A stretch of 64,000 nt of DNA from Actinocrispum wychmicini. GTDB lineage: Bacteria; Actinomycetota; Actinomycetes; Mycobacteriales; Pseudonocardiaceae. The notes under the pieces are model-generated. The model saw only the letters and a program-made list of their open reading frames with translations. It made no database searches and had not been told where the DNA came from. The stretch spans positions 248,001 through 312,000 of the forward strand of contig NZ_SLWS01000004.1 in assembly GCF_004345645.1 (NCBI RefSeq), written 5' to 3'. Of the stretch, positions 17,063 through 27,000 are shown piece by piece. Each line of letters starts with the position of its first letter. Position 1 is the first letter of the stretch. The position numbers and the translations under genes are program-made.

Positions 17063-18406
17063 TCAGTCCGGTACGACGGGCAGGCGGAACCGCATCCGCA
17101 GGCCGTGGTCGAGGGGTTCGGCGGCGACCTGCCCGCCGTGGGTCTCCACCACCTGGCGCACGATCGCCAGGCCCAGCCCCGAGCCGGGCATCGACCGGGC
17201 CTGCGTGGACCGGTAGAACCGGTCGAACACGAACGGCAGGTCGGTCGCTGGAATGCCCGGCCCCTCGTCGGTGATCGAGAACTCCCCGTCCGCCACGGTG
17301 ATCCTGACTTCGCCGCCCGGCGGGCTCCACTTCACGGCGTTGTCCACGAGGTTGCCGACGGCTCGTTCGATCGCGTCCGGGTCGACGTGCACGAGACATG
17401 GCGTCAGGACGGACTCGAACCGCGGCGCCGCCGCTCGCGTCGCGGCCTTCGCGATCACGGTCTTGGCCACCAGGTCGAGCCGGGTGTCCTCGGTGCGTGC
17501 GGTGTCCTTGCCGTAGCGGGCCAGGTCGACCAGGTTGTTGATCAGCGACCGCAGTTCTCGGGCCTGGCCGATCGCGTCCCGCACGAGCGTCGGTGCCTCG
17601 GGAGCACGCAGGCCGTCGCCGTCGGCGAGCAGCTCAAGGTTGGTGGTCAGGCTGGTCAGCGGGGTACGCAACTCGTGTGAGGCATCGGCGACCAGTTGCC
17701 GCTGTGCCCGCATCGACGCGTCCAAAGCCGTTGTCATAGCGACGAAGGACTGGCCGAGACGGCCGATCTCGTCGCGTCCGGTGGGGTGGTCGACGGGCGC
17801 GGTCAGGTCGTGGGTCGTAGCGATGTGCTCGACGGTCTCGGTGAGCATGCGGACCGGGCGCAGCACCCGGCGGGCCGCGAGCCGCGCGCTCACCGCGGCG
17901 ACCAGACCGCCGCCGAGCGTCAGCGCGACCAGCAAGGCGGCCAGTGAGGCCAGGATGGCGGACTGGTCATCCAACCGCCGGGCGACTCGCATCAGCGCGC
18001 CCGGTGGTTTGCCCATGCTGGCGGTGTAGACGCGGTAGTCGACACCGTTGTACGTCGTGTCCTGGAAGTACGCGGGCGCCCAGCCGTTGGCCACATCGGT
18101 GTCGCGCTGGGTGATCTCGATGAAGTCCCGGTTCGACCCCGGATACACCGGGTCGCTGACGAACTGGACCAGGTCGCTGCCCAGGGTGACCGGGGTGTCG
18201 ATGGGGATCTTCGCGCCGGACTCGGCGATCTTCTGCTTGAGCTGCCGGGCGATGGCGTCGCCCTGGCCGACGGTCTGCGTCAGCGAGTCGTCGACCTGGT
18301 GGCGCATGATCGACCGCACGGCCGGGTAGACCACCAGTGACGCCACGGCCAGCGCCAGCAGCACGACCGCGCCACCCGCCAGGCCGACCCTGGTGCGCAA
18401 GGTCAT
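17063..18406 (-). CDS. Two-component sensor histidine kinase (HAMP, HisKA, HATPase)
   Basis: 447 residues from ATG 18406, overlapping the response-regulator stop by four bases (ATGA). An N-terminal membrane segment (about 9-29), an extracytoplasmic sensor loop of some 120 residues and a second membrane segment (about 158-180) precede a HAMP domain. The H-box is ASHELRTPLTS (His about 246). The ATPase region has NLVDNAVKW (N box), DEGPGIP (G1), FDRFYRS (F box) and GSGLGLAIV (G2). All catalytic elements are intact. Overall layout resembles MprB-type kinases, which sense envelope stress, but the sensor loop is different enough that the signal is unknown. Confidence 0.93.
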   Translation of the reverse strand: MTLRTRVGLAGGAVVLLALAVASLVVYPAVRSIMRHQVDDSLTQTVGQGDAIARQLKQKIAESGAKIPIDTPVTLGSDLVQFVSDPVYPGSNRDFIEITQRDTDVANGWAPAYFQDTTYNGVDYRVYTASMGKPPGALMRVARRLDDQSAILASLAALLVALTLGGGLVAAVSARLAARRVLRPVRMLTETVEHIATTHDLTAPVDHPTGRDEIGRLGQSFVAMTTALDASMRAQRQLVADASHELRTPLTSLTTNLELLADGDGLRAPEAPTLVRDAIGQARELRSLINNLVDLARYGKDTARTEDTRLDLVAKTVIAKAATRAAAPRFESVLTPCLVHVDPDAIERAVGNLVDNAVKWSPPGGEVRITVADGEFSITDEGPGIPATDLPFVFDRFYRSTQARSMPGSGLGLAIVRQVVETHGGQVAAEPLDHGLRMRFRLPVVPD

Positions 18407-19074
18407 GGCTGTTCCCGTAACACGTAGCCCAGGCCGCGCACGGTCTGGATCAGCCGGGGCTCATCCGCGGACTCCAGTTTCCCGCGCAGGTAACTGATGT
18501 AGACCCACAACGCGTTGGACGCGGGCCCGAAGTCGTAGCCCCACACCGACTCGAAGATCATCTCCCGGCTCATCACGCGCTGCGGGTGGCGCAGGAACAG
18601 TTCCAGCAGCGAGTACTCGGTGCGGGTCAGCTCGATCACCCGCCCGGCCCGGTGCACACGGCAGGTCGTGGTGTCCATCTCGACGTCGGCGAACCGCAGC
18701 ACCTCCTGGACCGCCCCACTGCGCCGCAGCAGGGCACGCAGCCGCGCCCGCAGCTCGTCCAGCGCGAACGGCTTGACCAGGTAGTCGTCGGCACCGGCGT
18801 CCAGCCCGGCGACGCGGTCCTCGACCAGGTCGCGCGCGGTGAGCATGAGGATCGGGGTCTGCACGCCCCGACGACGCAGCCGGCGGCAGATCTCCAGGCC
18901 GTTCGGTTCGGGCACCAGCACGTCCAGCACGATCACCTCGGGCCGGGACCGGCCCAGCTCGTCCAGCGCCTGCAGGCCGTCGGCCGCGAGGGACACCTGA
19001 TAGCCGTCCCGGCGCAACGCGTGCTCCAGTGAGCGGCGGACGGCCTCGTCGTCATCGACCACCAGTACCCGCAC
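18403..19074 (-). CDS. OmpR/PhoB-family response regulator
   Basis: The best start is GTG 19074, giving VRVLVVDDDEAVRRSLEHAL; the extension to 19149 lacks receiver-like sequence. 223 residues. The receiver domain has the acidic pair DDD near residue 8, the phospho-acceptor Asp in VIVLDVLVPEPNG (about 50) and the conserved Lys in LVKPFALDELR (about 100). The C-terminal winged helix contains LTRTEYSLLELFLRHPQRVMS and RGLGYVLR. It partners the kinase immediately downstream (4-base overlap) and may control the exported repeat protein upstream. Confidence 0.93.
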   Translation of the reverse strand: MRVLVVDDDEAVRRSLEHALRRDGYQVSLAADGLQALDELGRSRPEVIVLDVLVPEPNGLEICRRLRRRGVQTPILMLTARDLVEDRVAGLDAGADDYLVKPFALDELRARLRALLRRSGAVQEVLRFADVEMDTTTCRVHRAGRVIELTRTEYSLLELFLRHPQRVMSREMIFESVWGYDFGPASNALWVYISYLRGKLESADEPRLIQTVRGLGYVLREQP

Positions 19075-19145
19075 GCGCCCAGTATGGAGCACCCCGTCGT
19101 GTCCGGGCCGGCCGTCGGCCGGCCCGGACAGACCAGCGGACAGGA

Positions 19146-19742
19146 TCACTTCCCGGGTGCGCCGCTCAGCGTCTTGTCGTCCTTCGGCTTGCCGTACTCC
19201 TGCTTCACCTTGCGCAGCGCGTCGAGCAGCCGCTGTGGGCTGACGCCGAGCCCCTTGGCGATGGCGATGAACGCCGGATCCTTGAGGATGTCGTCGCCCT
19301 TGCCGCCCACCTTCGCCAGGTCCTTGACCACCTGACGGGCCCGGTCCTGGCTGATCTTCAGCTCGGCCGCCAACAGCTTGACCACCTCGGCCGGCACGCC
19401 TGCCTCTGTGCCGGGCGCGGGTTTCTTGCCGCCGTTGAACAGGACCTCCAGCACCTTCTCCGCCTGGGCTACCGTGATCCGGAGTTCCTTGGCGAACGCG
19501 GTGATGGCCGCGAGTTTGTCGGTTCCCTTGCCCAGTGCGCCTTTCAGGTTGCCCAATGCGGTGACCAGCTGCTGGACCGTCACGTGCAGGCTCGCGGCGA
19601 TCTTGGCCAGCAGGACGTCCTTCTTACCGTCGGTTTGGGCCGACGACTGGGTGGCAGGGGCCGCTGAAGCAGTGGCCGTGCCAGTCACCACGGTCAGCGC
19701 CGCCGCGATGGCCGCGGCGACGAGCCTGGTCCGAATCCCCAT
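19146..19742 (-). CDS. Exported protein with four helical repeats, upstream of a two-component system
   Basis: ATG 19742 preceded by GTGAGGAT; 198 residues. Residues 1-28 form a clear signal peptide (RLVAAAIAAALTVVTGTATASAA). The mature part has four similar units: IAASLHVTVQQLVTALGNLK, FAKELRITVAQAEKVLEVLF, LAAELKISQDRARQVVKDLA and IAKGLGVSPQRLLDALRKVK. Each follows the pattern (I/L/F)A-x2-L-x-(V/I)-(T/S)-x2-(Q/R), with Gly/Lys-rich linkers between them. I do not recognise a named family. It shares strand with, and lies 72 bp upstream of, the response regulator; it may be a target or a ligand/modulator of the sensor. All of this is inference beyond the repeats and the signal. Confidence 0.78.
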   Translation of the reverse strand: MGIRTRLVAAAIAAALTVVTGTATASAAPATQSSAQTDGKKDVLLAKIAASLHVTVQQLVTALGNLKGALGKGTDKLAAITAFAKELRITVAQAEKVLEVLFNGGKKPAPGTEAGVPAEVVKLLAAELKISQDRARQVVKDLAKVGGKGDDILKDPAFIAIAKGLGVSPQRLLDALRKVKQEYGKPKDDKTLSGAPGK

Positions 19743-19855
19743 ACGTATCCTCACTCGGTGCGGGCACCGGCCGGTCCGGTGCCTGACCCCAGCAGACCAA
19801 CCGCGGCTCAGCGGAACTTTCACCCAATCTAGGAATTACCTAAGAGCAACCGACG

Positions 19856-19889
19856 TGCACACGCTCAATTCGCGGCATGAGAGTGCGTT
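19856..19889. repeat. Dispersed ATTCGCGGCATGAGAGTGCGTT motif, copy A
   Basis: TTCGCGGCATGAGAGTGCGT at 19869-19888 is identical to the copy at 14930-14949 and closely related to the one at 53049-53068. Here it is preceded by ACGCTCA, which can pair with TGAGAGTGCGT, so it could form an imperfect hairpin. It lies between divergent transcription units. Function unknown. Confidence 0.5.
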
Positions 19890-19907
19890 CACGGATAGTC
19901 TGGTCGG

Positions 19908-20698
19908 GTGGATCGTCGTGATCGGGCCCGCGGCGCGGTGGTCGGTTCGGCTGTTGGCGATGCGCTCGGCGCTCCGTTCGAGTTCGGGCCCGCCGGAGCG
20001 TTCTCGGCGCGGTTCCCCACCTCGGTCGCACCGTCAGGCCAGGTTCCCGCATCAACCCGCACGCCGCCGGGAACGGCTCCCTGATGCGGGCCACCCCCGC
20101 CGCGGTGTACTTCGCCCTTCAGGGCCGATCAGCCACGATGACGGCGGCCCGCCGTATCTCCGCACTCACCCATGGCGATCCCGCCGCCGGCGAGGGCACG
20201 GCCATCTTCCACGAGCTGATCCGTGTCGCCCTGCAGGACAGCGACCCGCTGGACGCACTCGCGGACACGCTCACCGCTGTGGATCCGATCCAGCGCGAGC
20301 GCTACGAGACGGTCCTGGCCGTGGACTGGCATCCCGCCGACGCCACCGAGTTCAACGGGGCAGTATGGCCTTGCCTGGGGTCGGCGGTCTGGGCGCTACG
20401 CACCACACGCGGTTTCGCCGACGCGTTACGCGCCGCGATCGACCTTGGCGGGGACACCGACACGGTCGCCGCCGTCACCGGCGGGCTGGCTGGCGTCGTG
20501 TACGGGTTCAACGCGATCCCGACCCGGTGGACCGACCGGGTTCACCTGCCACTGCCCGGCCACAGAAACCGCACACTGCGCCTCATCGATCTGGTGGATC
20601 TCACCGACCGCCTGACCCACCCGGTGATCACTACACAGACCGCGCAACACCCCCCGTCGCCGACGGCGGCCCGGCACACCACCCGCTGTCCTAAGTAG
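19908..20698 (+). pseudogene. ADP-ribosylglycohydrolase gene with an internal deletion
   Basis: GTG 19908 opens with RARGAVVGSAVGDALGAPFE, the N-terminal signature of the DraG-type ADP-ribosylglycohydrolase family. After about 45 codons the frame ends, and the second half resumes in another frame near 20045: INPHAAGNGSLMRATPAAVY, then DLGGDTDTVAAVTGGLAGVVYG. DLGGDTDT is one of the two metal-binding acidic motifs and is intact. The first one (a T-D-D-T block expected about residue 60) has been lost with an estimated 100 or so codons. The remaining 204-residue ORF (20084-20698) cannot form the two-metal centre. Hence a pseudogene. Confidence 0.72.
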
Positions 20699-20717
20699 AC
20701 AGACGGGTGGTGTGCCG
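20672..20717. terminator. Strong bidirectional terminator hairpin
   Basis: The arms CGGCACACCACCCGCTGTC (20672-20690) and GACAG-A-CGGGTGGTGTGCCG (20698-20717) pair over 19 bp with a single bulged A and a 7-nt loop. It lies exactly between the convergent ends of the ADP-ribosylglycohydrolase remnant and the RHS immunity gene. Confidence 0.8.
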
Positions 20718-20721
20718 ATGG

Positions 20722-21093
20722 CTACCCGGGCCTGCCGTTGGCGTCGTCCGGCAACCGGGCCAGGCCGGCTTCCAGCAGGTCCTCCAGGAACGCGCCGCCG
20801 TACCGGCTCAGTACTTCGACGGCGGTCACCTTCCGGTCAGCCGGCCCGGCCCGGCGCGAACGCAGATACCGACCCGATTCGAAGAGTTCCAGGCGCGAGG
20901 CGCTGAGAACGTGCACGCACGCCGCTGTCGGGAGTTCCGCGTCGAGCCTGGACCGGTCGCCATCTCGCACGAGCCGCGCGAAATCCCGGAACCACTCCAG
21001 GTACTCGTTCCACTCGGAGCCGCCAGCCAGACGCTCCATCAGTTCGGGTTCGTCGCGGCAGACCGACACGAGCTGCCAGAACTTCACAGTCAC
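20722..21093 (-). CDS. Candidate immunity protein for the RHS toxin
   Basis: Starts at GTG 21093, overlapping the RHS stop in a GTGA, or at GTG 21087 two codons on. About 123 residues, acidic, without signal peptide or membrane segment. Sequence includes LVSVCRDEPELMERLAGG and WNEYLEWFRDFARLVRDGDR. No family is recognised. A small acidic cytoplasmic protein encoded directly after a polymorphic toxin is the usual arrangement for its antidote, which binds the toxin tip and protects the producer. The role is inferred from position; a terminator follows, so it is the last gene of the operon. Confidence 0.68.
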   Translation of the reverse strand: MTVKFWQLVSVCRDEPELMERLAGGSEWNEYLEWFRDFARLVRDGDRSRLDAELPTAACVHVLSASRLELFESGRYLRSRRAGPADRKVTAVEVLSRYGGAFLEDLLEAGLARLPDDANGRPG

Positions 21094-24000
21094 CTCGAAC
21101 CGTACGGAATCTGGTTGACAGTGTAGCCGAGCCGCCGCCACATCGTGGCCGCCGCGTCCCATTGCCCTGGCGTGATTCCCGCGCCGTCGCCGAATCGGCC
21201 GGACCCCGCGTTGATGGTCACGGTGTTGCCTGGGCCGAACCATGCCTCGCCGCCGATGGACGCCTGCGAACTCAGGTTCGTGTGCACGATGTTTCCCCGC
21301 GGGGTCGGGAACGGAGTCTGTTCCAGCGCGACGTTGATGCCACGTTCGTCGATGGTCCACAGGTACTTCGTCGCGGCGTCACCGTGACTGCCGTGCGTGA
21401 GGTTCGAGAACACGCCACTGGTGCTGCTCTGCAAACCCTGTGCCGGCGTGATCAGTACGCCCTCGTTCTCCAGCAATGGCCGGGCAGGCGGGCGGACCGG
21501 GCCCACCCCGCACTCGTTGTGGACCAGCACAGCGGCACGGCCGACCTGGACGTAGTACGTGTGGAGATCGTCAACGGTGAGGTTGTAGGCACGGGCCTGC
21601 CGGGCCGTGCCGGGCCGCAGCCCGCTGACGCCGACAGTCTCGCCGGTCCGGGTCAGCAGGGCGTCGCCGGAGTCGAACTGGTCGGCGCGTTCCCATGTGC
21701 CGTCGGTGGCGTTCCAGAACGGGTGGTCCTCGGTGGTGGTGACCTTGGCGCCGTCCTCGGTGACCAGGTCCAGGACCGTGTCGTCGTGCACGATGGTCGC
21801 GGTCACGGTCCGGGCACCCGCGCGACCTGTTTCCGGGTCGGTGGCGAGAACCTGGTCGCCCTCCTTGATCTCGGCGATGGGTTTGGTGCTGCCGTCGGCC
21901 ATGAGGACCTGTGTGTCACCGGTGAAGCTGCAGGCCGTCATCGGCTTGCCCCGGCCGCCGCCCTTCTCGCCGCGAAGGATGCCCAGCAGCTTGTTCACCG
22001 ACGGGCCCTTGCCGTAGGGGCCGTTGGCACCGCGCCGGCCGCCACCCGACATCTTGCCCGCCATGCCGCCGTCCTGGCCCATCTGGATGTAGTTCAGCTG
22101 GTCGAAGTTCAGCCGCCAGAGGAACGAGGAGCTACACGCCTTGCCGCCTTGTCCGCCGTACTGGTAGCAGGCCTGCTCGATGGCGAACATGGTTTCGCTC
22201 TCGTCGTACAGTCCTTCCCACTCCAGCCGGGTCTTGCCCTTCTGTTGTTGGATCAGCAGGTGCTTGAGCTCGTACGTCGGGGGCGCGTCGTCACCGATCG
22301 CGACGCTGTTGACGTACCTCTTGCCGGTACCGCGGTCCTCGAAGATGACGATGCCGGCCGAGATGTTCGTGACCTGGATGGGGTCCGGTGCGGACGAGCG
22401 CCCGCCCCCGCCGCCGCCGCAACGGTCCACACACATGGGTGGTATCAGACCGGTGGGGTCGCTGGTGGTGACCGGGCTTTCGTTGGCGTAGCCGTATCCG
22501 GACAGCTGCTGCGGATCACTCGGGTTGAGGACGGGGTCGAGGCTGACGAAGCGGCCGGTGCCGGGGTCGTACTCGCGGGCCCCGAGGTGGGTCAGTCCGG
22601 TGCTGGGATCCTGCGTGCCACCGACGAAGCCGCGTTGGCCGGGCCAGGCGACCGAGTCACCACGGGGAGCACCGAACGGCATCTGGCGGCGGCGGGTGAC
22701 CGCGAGGTTCTGCGAGTTGACCGCGATCTGCGCGGTGGCCTGGTGATCACCGGCCAGCCAGGTCAGCGGCCCGCGTTCCTCGCGCATGGCGACGACCTGG
22801 CTGCCGTGGGCGTAGTAACGGGTGGCGGTGGGCTCGCCACCGTTGGGGTTCCACCGCAGTTCCTGGCCGCCCAGGTAGAGGGTGATCCCGTCGGGGTCAC
22901 GGCGGATCAGCCGGTTTCCGTCGGCGTCGTAGATGAACGACGTTTCCTTGCCGCCCTCGGTGACCTTGACCAGATGATGTTCGCTGTCCCAGTCGAGTTT
23001 CTGGGCGGCCTGACCGGCCGGTGTGCGTTGCGTGGTTTGGCCAACCGCGTTGTACGCGTAGGTGTCGCTGGTGTTTCCGGTGGGTCCGGCGGTGTTGACC
23101 GCACCCAGCGCGTGCGCGTGCCCGGGAACGTTGTAGTTGTACGTGCTGGTGGTGTCACCGGCGGATGCGTGCCGCGTTTCGGTACGCCGGTTGCCGGCAC
23201 CGTCGAAGGTGTACGAGTTCCAGAACTTGGCTGGGCCGCGCAGCCCGGCCACTGTCGGGTCGGCCTTGCAGCCCTCCTTCTCCGCCCACGTGTCGGCCCC
23301 GGGGGTCCACGCCTCGGTCATCCGTCGCAGGTGGTCGTACCGGAAGCACTGAACGTCGACATTGGACGGCTGGCCCAGCGGGGTGTCCGCGACGGCGGTG
23401 ACGTTGCCGGCCGGGTCCTGGGTGTAGTGGGTGTCGGCCACCACCGGGTTCGGGACCTCGGCGTCCACTATGGACCGGTTGAGCCGCCTGGTGTTGGTGT
23501 CGTAGTAGAACGACAGCCAGGCGCGTTGCGGCTCGGTGCCCAGGTGGACCCGTTGCGGTTCGCCGTAACGGGTGTACTCGGTGTCGGTGACGTACCGGAA
23601 GGTCCTGCCTTCGTAACCGCCCGAGCTGGACTTGAGCGGCCCGAGGTCATGGTAACTGTAGGTGACGGTCTCGCGGGGCAGTTTTCCGCCCGCGGGATAG
23701 TCCACACCGGCCAGGCTGCCGTCGGCGGCATAGGAGTTGTACACGGTGTACGTGCCGGCCAGTCGCCCCTGCGCGGCCGGGATGGTGACCGAGGCTTCGA
23801 CTGGCTGGTACAGCGCACTGTAGTCGGCTACCGCGGTGGTGTACGCCTGGCCGCCGACCCACCGGGTGGCGGTGGCCGGCTGGCCCTTGCCCTTGTTCGC
23901 GGTGTCGTAGGTCCATTCCGCGAGCGTGGGGCCGCCGACCCGGTCGGCGTACAGGTGCCTCTTGCGGCCCAGCGAGTCGAAGTCGTAGGCGACCGTCTTG

Positions 24001-27000
24001 TGGCTCGTGTCGGTGGTGTCGACGAGCTGGTCGGCGTCGTCGTAGGTCATCGTCGAGGTCCCGGAGTCCGGGTCCTCGGCCTTGACCTGCCGGCCGAGCA
24101 GGTCGTACTTGTACCGCCAGGTGGTGCCGGCCGGGTCGGTGACCGAGGCCAGCTCCCCGGCCGGGGTGTAGGAGTAGCGCGTCGTGTCGAAGGACCCGGA
24201 CGGTTGCGCGGCGGTGTACCGGCGCAGTTCGAGGGTCTGTCCACGGGCGTCGTTGATCGTGGTGGTCGCGACCCCTCCGGCAGGCGGGGTCACGTGGACG
24301 CGGTCACCGCCGTAGGTGGTCTTGGTGGACCATTTCTCGATGGCACCCGCGTAGTAGGTCGAGGCGACGGTCCGCCCGGCGCCGTCGAACCTGGTCCGGC
24401 TGTGGCCGGGGATGTCGGCGTCGCCGGCGTTCCACAGCTTGGTGTCGACCGGCGCGTCGTTGAAGTACGGCTGGGTCGACTTCCATGCCCGGCCCTGGGA
24501 GTCGTAGACGGTGTCGGTGAGCAGCCGCCCGCCGCCCATCGCGGGCCCCTGGGCCTGCCGGGGCCGCAGCCATCCGTCGTACAGGACGTTGCTGCTGACC
24601 TGGTTGCCGTTCGGCGCGATCTCGGTGCTGGTGACCGCGGTCAGCGCGTCGTTGCGGATCAGGTACGAGTACTCCGTGCTGGGTTTCGGATTGCTGGCCT
24701 TCGGCCGGTTGGGCAGCCAGGCCCGTACGGTGCGGCCAAGCGGGTCGTACTCGATCTGGGTCCTGCGTTGGTTCGGGTCGGTGATCAACGTGGGCTTGCC
24801 TCGGGCCGGTTCCACCGTGGTGGTCGTGACCATGCCCGTCGGGTCCGCGTCGGTGGCCGGTGTGGTGAGGATGGTCTGGGTGAGCGGCCCGCCGACCTCC
24901 GGGACGTAGGCCATCTTCGTGGTGCGGTTCAGCGCGTCGGTGGCCGTCTTGGCGCGGCCGTGGTCGTCGTACGTCGTGGTGCTGGTCGTGAAGTAGACCG
25001 GGCCGCTGGCCGGGTGGTCCTTGGCGACCTCGACCTTGACCAGGTTCCCGTTGCCGTCGAAGGTGTTCTTGACGTCGGACAGCGCGTTGCCGGGGAACAC
25101 CGGTGTCTGTCCACAATTGACGGACACGGCCGCCACCCTGGCCGTCAGACCAAGTAGCCACTTGTCGGTGAGCGGGCGGTAGGTGACGGTGGCACAACGG
25201 TCGTCGTCGGCGGTCGACTCGTCGCCCAGGTCGTTCATCCGGACCGGCAGGCCGCGATCGTTGTAGCCGGTCTCCGACCTCGTGACCCGCGGGCCGCCGG
25301 ACTCCAGTGTGGTGTAGGACCGTTTGGTGCCCGGCCGGACGATGTACGCCTGGTACGTGTCCCGGGAGGCGGTCGGTCCCTGCCAGGACGGATCGGTGAT
25401 CGTCTTGGTCACCACCGGGCCACCGACGCCGTTGAAGGTGGCGGACTCGAACGAGAAGCCCTGCAACCAGTCCGCGTCGGCCCGGACGCCGCCCTGGGAG
25501 TCGGACACTGTCACCGAACGGGTGCCGGACGGCAACTTGTCGCCGTCCATGCCCCGGTAGTACCGCTGCTCGGACATGGTGACCGGCCCCGACGGGTCGC
25601 GGTCGGCCCCGGACCGGATCCGGACCCGGCCGAAGCCGCGGAAGTCGTTCCACGTCCTGCGGTCCTCGGTGGTGAACTCCGAGGTGTTCCAGTGCCACGC
25701 GGCGCCGTCCAGGTACTCGTAGCCGGTGACCTGCTGGGCGCTGGAGGACATCCAGTCGGAGGTGACGGTCTGGTCGACGACGTACTTGTGGAAGTAGTCG
25801 GTGCGTTCCGCCTGCTTCGGCGGAACCCACCGGACCGGGAAGCACCGCAGCGTGTTGGTCTCCGGGTTCGCCGGCATCGGCCCGCCGGCCCGGCATTCCG
25901 AGCCGTAGTTCACCGACAGCCACCCGCCGGTCTCCGAGACCACCCCGGTCACCCGGTAGCGGTACAACGGCGACACCCCGTCGCGCATCTCCACCCGGTT
26001 GGGCATGGCCGTGCCCTCGAACCGGATCGCCGGCGTCGACGCCGACCCACCGACCAGGCCGGTGTGCGTGATCTCCTTGAGCCACAGGGCCGGCTTCTCG
26101 CCGGAGCCGGCGTCGGGGAACGTCTGGGTCAGGTCCCACCGGTCGACCGGCCGGAAATCGGCGCCGTCGCGAACCTGGGTGGTGACGGTGCTCAGCCGTT
26201 GGGTCGACCAGAACGTGGGCCAGTGCTTGTCCGGGCAGGTCGCCGCGACACATTTGTCGTCCAGTGGCGTGTCCGGGTAGTTGTCCGGCATGTCGTGCGT
26301 GCAGTTGCTGCCTGGCACGCACCGCTCCGCCGTGCCGAACACCACTCGGGCGGACGGGGTCGACGCCTTGGTCTCGTGCAGGCCGTAGTCGATGTGGTCC
26401 AGGGTGCCGCCCCGGGTGTAGGACGCCGCGGTGTCCTTCAGGTTCATCCCGTAGGAGTTGGTCTCCGGGGTGTAGTAGTAGCGGATCATGTTGCCGTTGC
26501 GGTCGACGACCTTGTCCAGGTTCCACCGCCACGCCTGCATGCAGTGCGAGTCGGCGAAGTTTCCCGGCACATGGCACGGTTCGTTGGCGTTGTTGCCGAA
26601 CACCGGCACGGTCCAAGTGGACCGCGAGTCCACTTCGGAGCCGAACCAGTACTGGGTACCGTCCACAGTGGTGATCACCCAGTACTCGCCATCGTTGTCA
26701 CCGTTGGCCCGGCCGGTGAACCGCTCGATCCTGGACCCGTCGTCGTTCTTGGCCCGCCAGCGCTTGTCGCCGTCGCAACAGATCAGCTCCCCGCCGCTGC
26801 CGCCGTACGCCGCGGTGGCGTTGTCGCTCTTCCAGCACAGGTCCCCGGTCTCCACGCCGTCGTCCACACAACTGCCGTACGTGCGTTCGACGAACCCGGG
26901 CGCGAGGTCCCACCCGTCCCCCACCCAGGACGACTGGTTGTTGGTCACGCTGGTCCGACCGTCCACAGCGGACGACTGATACGCCAGCGCCAGGTTCGGC

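Noticed and set aside
21162..25157. A 1331-codon open frame on the + strand opposite the RHS gene, and a 770-codon frame at 24304-26616 on the same strand as RHS
   Set aside because: Both have Gly/Arg/Val- or Arg/Pro-biased shadow composition without motifs, while the 2089-codon RHS frame carries signal, core and Hint domains.
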